48,672 nt of DNA from contig NZ_FRAX01000022.1 of NCBI RefSeq assembly GCF_900142465.1, positions 1-48,672 on the forward strand, in the 5' to 3' direction. Of the stretch, positions 42,654 through 48,672 are shown one piece after another. The notes under the pieces are model-generated. The model had not been told where the DNA came from. It searched no databases and saw only the letters and a program-made list of their open reading frames with translations. Made by a program: the position numbers and the translations under genes. Each line of letters starts with the position of its first letter. Position 1 is the stretch's first letter. Source of the stretch: Fibrobacter sp. UWH6 (GTDB taxonomy: Bacteria; Fibrobacterota; Fibrobacteria; Fibrobacterales; Fibrobacteraceae).

Positions 42654-43202
42654 TTACTTCTTCTTCTTCTTGCCGGTAGCGTCGAGAGTGACTTCGACAG
42701 TTTCTTCACCCTTAACGGTTACGAGTGCTTCAGCAGACTTGCGGTTGGAGCATTCTGCGCGAACCACGTGGTCACCTGCATCCAGGTTGTGGACGGTAAG
42801 GGGAGCGCCATCGGTCTTGTCAGCCTGGTCGCCATCAACGAAGATGATGCACTTGCCAGGATTGGTGGTCACCTTGATGTGGCCCTTGGGAATCTTGGTG
42901 CCGAAGTTGAAGTCATTGCACTTGTTCTTGCCCGGCCAGATGTTCACGCGCTTGTTCACCAGTTCGAAACCCTGGTCGATCACCACGAGGGTCTGACGGC
43001 CAGACTTGACGGTCACGTTTTCGATGGGGCTCTTGCCGAGAGGTTCGCCACCCAGGAACACGTCGCTGTTAGGAGGTTCAGTGATAATGTTGACCACTGC
43101 GTTCTGGTTGCGAGGAGGAGGTTCGTCGCCATCGCAATCGGCAGCGAAGACGTTGATGGAGAGGAATGCCACCATCAGGGCGAAAATATACAGTTTCTTC
43201 AT
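42654..43202 (-). CDS. Secreted PEGA-domain protein
   Basis: A 182-residue protein with a signal peptide (MKKLYIFALMVAFLSINVFA) followed by two PEGA-type beta repeats (~35-90: VVNIITEPPNSDVFLGGEPLGKSPI; ~108-172: HIKVTTNPGKCIIFVDGDQ). It ends in a Lys-rich tail (GKKKKK). PEGA domains are found in envelope proteins and may bind peptidoglycan or surface components; the role is not established. Four cysteines suggest disulfides. AGGAG lies 8 bases before the ATG. It is divergent from the ABC-class ATPase gene. Confidence 0.82.
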   Translation of the reverse strand: MKKLYIFALMVAFLSINVFAADCDGDEPPPRNQNAVVNIITEPPNSDVFLGGEPLGKSPIENVTVKSGRQTLVVIDQGFELVNKRVNIWPGKNKCNDFNFGTKIPKGHIKVTTNPGKCIIFVDGDQADKTDGAPLTVHNLDAGDHVVRAECSNRKSAEALVTVKGEETVEVTLDATGKKKKK

Positions 43203-43283
43203 GGATTACTCCTATTAAGTTTGCGTTAAAAAATACAAAGTTTTACTGGAATTTAATTTTTTTTTGTGAAAAAGTTTGTTTAA

Positions 43284-43311
43284 AGTGAAGAGTGTACAGT
43301 GAATAGTGAAT
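43284..43311. repeat. Heptanucleotide short tandem repeat, 4 units (AGTGAAT-type)
   Basis: Four head-to-tail 7-base units (AGTGAAG, AGTGTAC, AGTGAAT, AGTGAAT) lie in the divergent region between the PEGA and ATPase genes. They share the period, but not the sequence, of the repeats at 10160-10309. Confidence 0.6.
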
Positions 43312-43355
43312 AAAAAATTGGGAAAAAGGGGTGTAGGATTGTTATTTTTGTTTTT

Positions 43356-45125
43356 ATGAAAGCTCTTTATCAACGAATTCGAATGCTGAATGGCAAAAAC
43401 TATGGCCTCTACAAGTCTCTCGGCGACAAACCTTGGGATTTTGGGGACTTCGAACTGGAATTTCTCCATGTGCAGGGGGATCCCTACGCTCCGGCATCCA
43501 GAATCATGATAAAGGCGGACCTCCAGATGCTGGGCTACGGTTCGGAATGGGGTGTAGAGTTTGAACGTCGTCTGGCCCTCAGCGATTTTCTGTATCGCAG
43601 GCTTAGCAAGCTGGTGCTGGAACGCTACCCGGATAAGGATGCCGCGGTAATCTTCGATGTGTCCGGCCCCGAAATGCTGGTGCGCAATTCCCTGTGGATC
43701 GATAACGGCGTGTTGCGTGCGGTCCTTCAGGTGCGTCTTCCTGGCGATGGCCGCAAGATCCAGGCGGAAGCGGCTGCCGAAATTTTGACCATGGTCCTTC
43801 CGGACTTGGTTTCAGCCGGTCTCTATTATAGCAAGAGCGATGAGACCGCCCTGGATGCCCACTATCAAGTGCTGGCAGACCGTCGCGCCATCCTTGGCGA
43901 ACTGGATTCCCGCGGCCTGGCCGCCTTTGTTCCCGACGGAGCCGTGTTGCCCCGCGCTTCGGGGATTTCCGAAGATCCTATGGAAGGGGCGATCCCCTTC
44001 AAGTCTCCCGACGAAATGGCTGTCGTGCTGAATGTGAACGGTCGTGAAATCCGCGGCATGGGAATTCCCAAGGGCATTACCGTTATTACCGGTGGCGCCT
44101 TCCATGGAAAGTCCACCTTGCTTCAGGCGTTGACTCGTTCTGTTTATCCCCATGTTCCCGGCGATGGCCGCGAAGGCATTGTCATCGATGAAACTGCCGT
44201 TCGCGTGGGTGTGGAGGATGGCCGCAGTGTCCGCGGAACGGACTTGTCGCAGTTTGTCCGTAATCTGCCCGGCGGCGTAAGCACCAAGGAATTTACGACG
44301 GCGGGTGCGTCGGGCTCTACAAGCGAAGCGGCCAACCTGCTGGAAGCTATGGAAGCTGGCGCCTCTACATATCTTATTGACGAAGACTCCTCGGCGGTGA
44401 ACTTCCTTATCCGCGATGTCCGCGTCCGCAAGCTGTTGGGCGATGACCGCGAACCTCTGATTCCCCTGACCGACCGCATCCGTGATATTTGCTATCCGCA
44501 GAGCGGTTCTGATTGTGGTGGCGCAGAGTCCTCTGTTGCGGCCCGCAGTTTCATTCTCGTGGCAGGTGCCTGTGGCGACTACCTGGAACTTGCAGACAAC
44601 ATTATTGTCATGGCCAACTACAATGCGGAATGTGCAAAGACTGCGGGCAAGGCCTGCGAAGTCCTGGGGGCCGCACCCGCTGTGACGACGGACCTTCCCG
44701 CCTTTGTTCCCCCGGTTAGCAGAACTTTCTCTGACTATGTCAAACCCTTACAGCCTTCCATCAAGCCCCTGTCCGCCGTGGAACGTCAGGTTAAAGTCAA
44801 GCTGAACGGAGACTACATTGTTCAAATCGGCTTCCTGGTTTCGGATACCAGCCGCCTGGTGACCCTCGCCGGAAAGCAGCAGCGTTTTGGCGCCGGTTTT
44901 ATGCTGCTGAATCTTTGCCAGAGTGCGGCCAGTGCCGACGAATCGTCTAAATCTGCCGTGCTGCCGGGGGATTCCATTACCGACGCTATCGCCAAACTTT
45001 GCGACAAAATCAAGAATGTTGGTTTCCGTAATTTGCCCCAGGGTATGAGTCGCGAAATGAGTCTGCCTCGCCCCGTGGACATCGCCTGTGTGCTGTTCCG
45101 CCTTCGCGATATGGGCCGAAAGTAA
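43356..45125 (+). CDS. Predicted ABC-class ATPase (COG3044 type)
   Basis: A 589-residue soluble protein matching the predicted ABC-class ATPase family. The N-terminus is MKALYQRIRMLNGKNYGLYKSLG. The Walker A loop is GGAFHGKST (~residues 247-255). An ABC-signature-like stretch is TAGASGSTSEAANLLEAMEAG, and Walker B is STYLIDEDSSAVNFLIRD. There is a Ser/Gly-rich insert (SGSDCGGAESSVA). There are no membrane segments. The family is widespread; its biochemical role is unknown, with an ATP-driven non-transport function likely by analogy to other soluble ABC ATPases. It lies 17 bp upstream of two lipoprotein genes. Confidence 0.85.
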   Translation: MKALYQRIRMLNGKNYGLYKSLGDKPWDFGDFELEFLHVQGDPYAPASRIMIKADLQMLGYGSEWGVEFERRLALSDFLYRRLSKLVLERYPDKDAAVIFDVSGPEMLVRNSLWIDNGVLRAVLQVRLPGDGRKIQAEAAAEILTMVLPDLVSAGLYYSKSDETALDAHYQVLADRRAILGELDSRGLAAFVPDGAVLPRASGISEDPMEGAIPFKSPDEMAVVLNVNGREIRGMGIPKGITVITGGAFHGKSTLLQALTRSVYPHVPGDGREGIVIDETAVRVGVEDGRSVRGTDLSQFVRNLPGGVSTKEFTTAGASGSTSEAANLLEAMEAGASTYLIDEDSSAVNFLIRDVRVRKLLGDDREPLIPLTDRIRDICYPQSGSDCGGAESSVAARSFILVAGACGDYLELADNIIVMANYNAECAKTAGKACEVLGAAPAVTTDLPAFVPPVSRTFSDYVKPLQPSIKPLSAVERQVKVKLNGDYIVQIGFLVSDTSRLVTLAGKQQRFGAGFMLLNLCQSAASADESSKSAVLPGDSITDAIAKLCDKIKNVGFRNLPQGMSREMSLPRPVDIACVLFRLRDMGRK

Positions 45126-45142
45126 CGGAAAGGAATTGGAGA

Positions 45143-45853
45143 ATGGTGGCGAAGTTGCTTCATATTCTGCTATGTGCAGCGGCGCTAGCCTTGGTGGCTT
45201 GCAATGGATACTACTATGAAGACTATACCCAAACCTTGAATCGTTATGAATTGAAGGTGGCGAATTTTGTGGAACTGGATTCCATCATTCTTCGCCAGGA
45301 TTCTCTGGATGTAGACTTGTTTTATCCGGATACGATTGTAAAAGTGTCGTTGAAACATGACCACCGCTTTAGAAATTACCAGCCGATGGATTCGACTCTT
45401 TTGACCAATTCGGATTCTGCGTCTGCCACGATGGTCACATTGTCCGTAAATAGGGCGAATTCTTCTGCAAATCCCTTGTCCTTTGAATTCAAGATGGATA
45501 TTGAGTATGCTGCGACGGATTACGCAGGTGATGATCATATACCCTATTGGAGTGGTGTTTCCACTACGCGGTTCTATTTGGATATTTTCGGCTGCAACGA
45601 TATTAACTGCGAAACCGCAGAGAAAATTGTATGGCACAATGGCAATTACTCCAATGTACTGGTTCTTGGCCCCGATGATTTCAAGTTTTCCAAAAAAAAC
45701 TTTGAGCAGTTTTATGATGGAGACTGTTCCGACTACACCAAGGAATATTCCTTCAACCTAAAAATTGACCATCCCCGTATCAAGCTGGATGCCGATATTC
45801 AGCAGGGGTATATAGAATGTCGTGAAAAAGTGCCGAGTGGAAACTGGGGGTAG
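45143..45853 (+). CDS. Lipoprotein, hypothetical
   Basis: A 236-residue lipoprotein (lipobox LVAC, Cys20) with a mainly beta body, rich in Tyr, Asp and Ser (YYYEDYTQTL; FYPDTIVKVSLKHDHRF). Four later cysteines (FGCNDINCE, DGDCSDY, YIECRE) may form disulfides. No domain is recognised. A GGAAAGGAATTGGAGA stretch precedes the ATG. It is 17 bp after the ATPase gene and 3 bp before the next lipoprotein gene, so the three look co-transcribed. Confidence 0.72.
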   Translation: MVAKLLHILLCAAALALVACNGYYYEDYTQTLNRYELKVANFVELDSIILRQDSLDVDLFYPDTIVKVSLKHDHRFRNYQPMDSTLLTNSDSASATMVTLSVNRANSSANPLSFEFKMDIEYAATDYAGDDHIPYWSGVSTTRFYLDIFGCNDINCETAEKIVWHNGNYSNVLVLGPDDFKFSKKNFEQFYDGDCSDYTKEYSFNLKIDHPRIKLDADIQQGYIECREKVPSGNWG

Positions 45854-45856
45854 TAT

Positions 45857-47266
45857 ATGTTAAGATTTTTATTGCATATCGCCCTGTTGTTCCTTCTGGT
45901 ATCTTGCGGGGAAGATTTTTTTGGTCCGGAATCCCACACAAAGCCTGTGGAACTTTATGAGCTGGGGCTAGATAATCGGGCGCCTGTCGGATATGTATTG
46001 GCCGAGAATGATTTTACGGTTCGCAGGTTCTACTACTACGCCGTCAATGAAAAACTGAAAGCTGTTGGCGACACCGTATTTGCAAAGCCGGCTAAGGATC
46101 TAGTAAGTTTTGAATTTCCCGCAAGGAACATTGAATCCGAGACGGTGATGTTTGTTGCCGAATTGCAGGCCGATGATTCCGTGACGGTAAAGCTTCAATC
46201 CTTGACGGAGGTGGGGCGTAAAAACGAATTTATACTCAGCACGGCAAGTACTTTGCTAACCCCGCGAGTCATGGAATTGATGCGGCAGGGTTACCCGGTC
46301 TATACTGCAAAAAATATGGCGTTACAGGAGCTACAGAGACAACTCAATGTTCGTGAGGAACTTTTTGATATCGAAGATGTAGATGTTCCCTATGAAAATT
46401 ATGACACACGTTGTGTAAATTGTGATGTTCGGACAATCTGCACCCGCTCCAATTTCGTCGTTTATGCCTGGTCCTTCGTAAGGCAGAATAACAGTGCTTC
46501 CGGGTATAGGGATTTTCTTGATAGTGTCAAGGCGGACTTTGCAGAAGATGGAATCCTGAATGAAGAACATGTCGTCGTGCCGATTGTGGATTATGGACTT
46601 ATGAACTTGACGCTCATTTCCCGCGATATGGATTCTCTAGTTTCCTCAATGAAGCTAATCTGGGATACAAAGTATTCTAGGAATGGTAGCGGTCATTCAG
46701 ATAGTTGGTATCATAGGGATTACTGCGGCAGTATGAGGCAATTTGCCGGGGACTGGCAAAGCAAAATGCTAAACCATTTTTTAGGCTTTGGAAAATGCAA
46801 TCGCGATAACCTATTTGAAGTTCTGGATAATCCTTTTGAAAGTGGCGCTTCCCAGGATGAGAAGTTTATTTGTGATATTCGCAGTGCCAATGGGCATTAC
46901 GGGTCGAATGTTTGTGATACGAGCTTCGCTTGGCGCCCCCTTACACAGAATGAAAAAGACCTTGGACTCTGCATTAGTGACACTGCCCTTGTGCGTGAAA
47001 TTTATGCATTTAAGGATTCTGTCAAGTACAAGTGTGCTCCAGATGGAAACTGGTACAAGGTGATTTCTTACGATGAACTCAGAAAGTCAAGGGAGTGTCG
47101 TTCGACGGTAATCTACTACATCGAGGACATTGAAGAATATCACTCCCGCGCTTACCACAATGGTGAAGGGAAATATCAGCCCTTTGACCTTATTGATGGG
47201 GCCTGTAAAGTTAGGCTAGAGCCTCGTTGGAAAGAAGATGACAAGTATTTTGGTCGTTGCTATTAA
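45857..47266 (+). CDS. Large lipoprotein, hypothetical
   Basis: A 469-residue lipoprotein (lipobox LVSC, Cys17). Residues ~25-130 look beta-rich. A helical middle region follows (~135-260, including PRVMELMRQGYPVYTAKNMALQELQRQL). The C-terminal half has many Cys and aromatic residues (RCVNCDVRTICTRSN; YCGSMRQFAGDW; DLGLCISDTALVREIYAFKD), the last part resembling small repeats found in Fibrobacter surface proteins. No enzymatic motif is recognised. It starts 3 bp after the previous lipoprotein stop and ends 7 bp from the convergent FISUMP gene, without a visible terminator. Confidence 0.72.
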   Translation: MLRFLLHIALLFLLVSCGEDFFGPESHTKPVELYELGLDNRAPVGYVLAENDFTVRRFYYYAVNEKLKAVGDTVFAKPAKDLVSFEFPARNIESETVMFVAELQADDSVTVKLQSLTEVGRKNEFILSTASTLLTPRVMELMRQGYPVYTAKNMALQELQRQLNVREELFDIEDVDVPYENYDTRCVNCDVRTICTRSNFVVYAWSFVRQNNSASGYRDFLDSVKADFAEDGILNEEHVVVPIVDYGLMNLTLISRDMDSLVSSMKLIWDTKYSRNGSGHSDSWYHRDYCGSMRQFAGDWQSKMLNHFLGFGKCNRDNLFEVLDNPFESGASQDEKFICDIRSANGHYGSNVCDTSFAWRPLTQNEKDLGLCISDTALVREIYAFKDSVKYKCAPDGNWYKVISYDELRKSRECRSTVIYYIEDIEEYHSRAYHNGEGKYQPFDLIDGACKVRLEPRWKEDDKYFGRCY

Positions 47267-47273
47267 TGGCACT

Positions 47274-48215
47274 TTACTTTGTCAACTCGTCTGCAGTAGA
47301 ATCTTTGTCTACGGTAGAATCTTCATCTGCAACGGGATCGTCCGCACTTAAATCATCTTCTGTAATCTTGATGCATCGGATGGAGTAGCCTTCTTTTCGA
47401 AGGCGAAATTCGCTCGAGGCGTTTGCGCGGTTTGCCGCCAGCACTTTGATGACGGAATGTAAGTTGTTGTATTGGGTTGTGTGAAAGTTTGCGTTTTCCC
47501 CAACGTATTTCATGGATCCGTCATGGAACAAATAACCCGTGGGAATGGCAGAAAAACCTACACGATCGGATCCAGAATTGGTGTTCCACAAAGTTGTCTT
47601 TGCCTTTAGCGCCTTCCCTGCGGTGGAGAATCCTCCGAACTTTTGGAGCAGGTCGTCAAACTCGTTGCTGCTAGGCAAACGCCACCCTTCTGGGCAAATT
47701 CCCGTTATGATTTTGGGCGAGGGTGTCGTGTCGAGCAAGTAATCATCATAGTTAGTGGAAATGTTGTATCCTTCCTTTACAAACTCTATGGAGTCAACGG
47801 CGGCGCCCCACGTGTAGAGCCTTCCGAAGATATCGCAATAGTCTTGGATGGAAGAATCGCCTCCGCACCACATCTTTCCCTTAAGGGAGGGCGTGTTTAC
47901 GGAGTCCGCGTAGTTGAGGTTTTGAGCCATCCAGGTCTGGTCTTCAATTTGTACGGTCCTGTATTTTTTCCCGTCGCGTTTGTCTGTAATTTCACCATAG
48001 GAAATGTCGGGGTTGAATACGTCGTCTAGTTTGTATGCAGAGGAGCTGGATTGTGCGCTACTGGAGGAACTTCTTTTGACGGGGATGTTTTCTATTCTGT
48101 TATGCCAGTCGTCGTTGGATCCACCTGTTGGACTTGAATCTTCGGCGCATGCGACGAAAAAGAGGGCGGCAAACGTTAAGAAAATGGTTGTGACGATGTT
48201 TTTCTGGCTTGTCAT
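47274..48215 (-). CDS. FISUMP-domain lipoprotein
   Basis: A 313-residue lipoprotein: signal and lipobox FVAC with Cys23, a serine-rich linker (KRSSSSSAQSSSSAY), then a FISUMP domain (~75-285: GEITDKRDGKKYRTVQIEDQTWMAQNLNY; IFGRLYTWGAAVDS; GICPEGWRLPSSNEFDDLL; SIRCIK). It ends with a short acidic Asp-Ser-Thr repeat tail (DEDSTVDKDSTADE). The start at 48215 begins the signal peptide; 17 further codons upstream are open but do not look like part of the protein. No clear ribosome site. Divergent from the rrn region. Confidence 0.87.
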   Translation of the reverse strand: MTSQKNIVTTIFLTFAALFFVACAEDSSPTGGSNDDWHNRIENIPVKRSSSSSAQSSSSAYKLDDVFNPDISYGEITDKRDGKKYRTVQIEDQTWMAQNLNYADSVNTPSLKGKMWCGGDSSIQDYCDIFGRLYTWGAAVDSIEFVKEGYNISTNYDDYLLDTTPSPKIITGICPEGWRLPSSNEFDDLLQKFGGFSTAGKALKAKTTLWNTNSGSDRVGFSAIPTGYLFHDGSMKYVGENANFHTTQYNNLHSVIKVLAANRANASSEFRLRKEGYSIRCIKITEDDLSADDPVADEDSTVDKDSTADELTK

Positions 48216-48314
48216 GGGAATAAAAATACAATAAAAGGGACTTTTTTCTACTTCGTTGATGATCAATGAGTTAGAAAATCGAAGAAAATAGGGCTTGTTT
48301 TGCTGGGTGTCAAA

Positions 48315-48410
48315 AGAAAGCTGTGGATAAAAAGTTGATAAGTTGTAGTTTTTGTGGATTAAAAACAGTTATCTTTGAAAAATCGCAAAAAAAGTGAATT
48401 TTTTTGCAGA
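48315..48410. other. DnaA-box cluster beside an AT-rich palindrome
   Basis: A perfect DnaA box (TGTGGATAA, 48322-48330), a 7-of-9 match (48333-48341) and an 8-of-9 match (TGTGGATTA, 48353-48361) lie in the same orientation, spaced 11 and 20 bp apart, so on one helical face. An AT-rich palindrome follows (GCAAAAAAA/TTTTTTTGC, 48385-48407). This could be part of a replication origin or a DnaA-controlled upstream region of the rrn promoter. Neither is shown. Confidence 0.4.
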
Positions 48411-48417
48411 AACGCCC

Positions 48418-48445
48418 TTGACATTCATCCAGAAAATTCTATAAT
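48418..48445 (+). promoter_or_regulatory. Strong rrn promoter
   Basis: A consensus TTGACA (48418-48423), a 16-bp spacer and a consensus TATAAT (48440-48445) are preceded by AT-rich UP-like sequence and followed by a GC-rich discriminator. Transcription should start near 48452. Confidence 0.88.
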
Positions 48446-48451
48446 TGGCCT

Positions 48452-48612
48452 CACCTCCGAACGAGACAGCCGAAACGCTGAAACGGACGGAAGCGAGAAC
48501 CCGAGAGGCTCTCGAGAAGATTGAAGGAATCGGAGATGTGCTTAGTGACGGCCCAAGAAATTTCTTGGAATTAGTCGAATACGAACGTGATTACGGGACC
48601 AAGACTTTAAAA
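48452..48612 (+). other. 16S rRNA leader
   Basis: The transcribed leader before 16S. It contains a CGAGAG/CTCTCG hairpin (about 48503-48516) and a perfect 16-base palindrome, CCAAGAAATTTCTTGG (48554-48569). Such stems often take part in leader folding or RNase III processing. A boxA antitermination element was not identified with confidence. Confidence 0.55.
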
Positions 48613-48672
48613 AATTAATGAAGAGTTTGATCCTGGCTCAGAACGAACGCTGGTGGCGTGTCTTATACATGC
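48613..48672 (+). rRNA. 16S ribosomal RNA, 5' end (continues past the window)
   Basis: AGAGTTTGATCCTGGCTCAG at 48622-48641 is the universal 16S start region, followed by the conserved GAACGAACGCTGGTGGCGTG. The mature 5' end should lie about eight bases before the AGAGTTTGATC motif. Only the first ~60 bases are present. Confidence 0.96.

Overview
The window looks like chromosomal DNA of a Fibrobacter (phylum Fibrobacterota). The evidence is family-level: two very large fibro-slime proteins plus the wreck of a third, two lipoproteins with the Fibrobacter succinogenes major paralogous (FISUMP) domain, serine-rich lipoprotein linkers, FlgD-like C-terminal tails of the kind used by type IX secretion, and the first ~60 bases of a 16S rRNA gene at the right edge. 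No tRNA, CRISPR array or prophage was seen. The only mobile DNA is the last 26 codons of an IS30-type transposase at the left edge.

Layout. 1-7696 (+): the IS30 end abuts a decapitated hybrid histidine kinase, followed with overlapping stop/start codons by two paralogous membrane-anchored BMP/PnrA-type binding proteins and a full-length hybrid kinase (Cache-like sensor, HisKA, HATPase, receiver, HPt), then a Nudix hydrolase and a patatin phospholipase. 7693-8592 (-): EamA transporter. 8759-10270 (+): metY with a promoter, a leader that resembles a SAM-II riboswitch, and a terminator. 10401-11258 (+): Fic/winged-helix protein lacking the catalytic His; it converges on rng (RNase G, -). 13211-14753 (+): a lipoprotein and two membrane proteins. 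14780-16865 (-): coiled-coil protein, M23 peptidase and HAD phosphatase. 16930-18196 (+): a tiny membrane protein and dnaN. 18310-20617: divergent NYN/LOTUS protein and Omp85-type barrel. 20793-21185 (-): a solitary nuoA. 21254-22111 (+): FISUMP lipoprotein. 22271-31620 (-): fibro-slime cluster (one pseudogene, two intact). 31927-34998 (+): pta and a flotillin. 35062-37412 (-): small gene, TPR protein and phosphofructokinase. 37603-43202 (-): two-component pair, outer-membrane protein, COG3014 lipoprotein and PEGA protein. 43356-47266 (+): ABC-class ATPase and two lipoproteins. 47274-48215 (-): second FISUMP lipoprotein. 48216-48672: possible DnaA-box cluster, a strong rrn promoter, a leader and the 16S start.

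How the genes fit together. Much of the window serves the cell surface: fibro-slime proteins (known from the genus as fibre-adhesion components), lipoproteins and outer-membrane barrels. The rest is core metabolism (metY, pta, pfk), replication and RNA processing (dnaN, rng, rrn). metY, dnaN and pta show strongly biased codons, as expected for highly expressed genes. The most system-like part is the BMP-BMP-hybrid kinase unit at 1456-6251. It has the same logic as LuxP/LuxQ (periplasmic binding protein plus Cache-type hybrid kinase) but uses a nucleoside-binding-protein fold, is duplicated, and has no ABC permease beside it.
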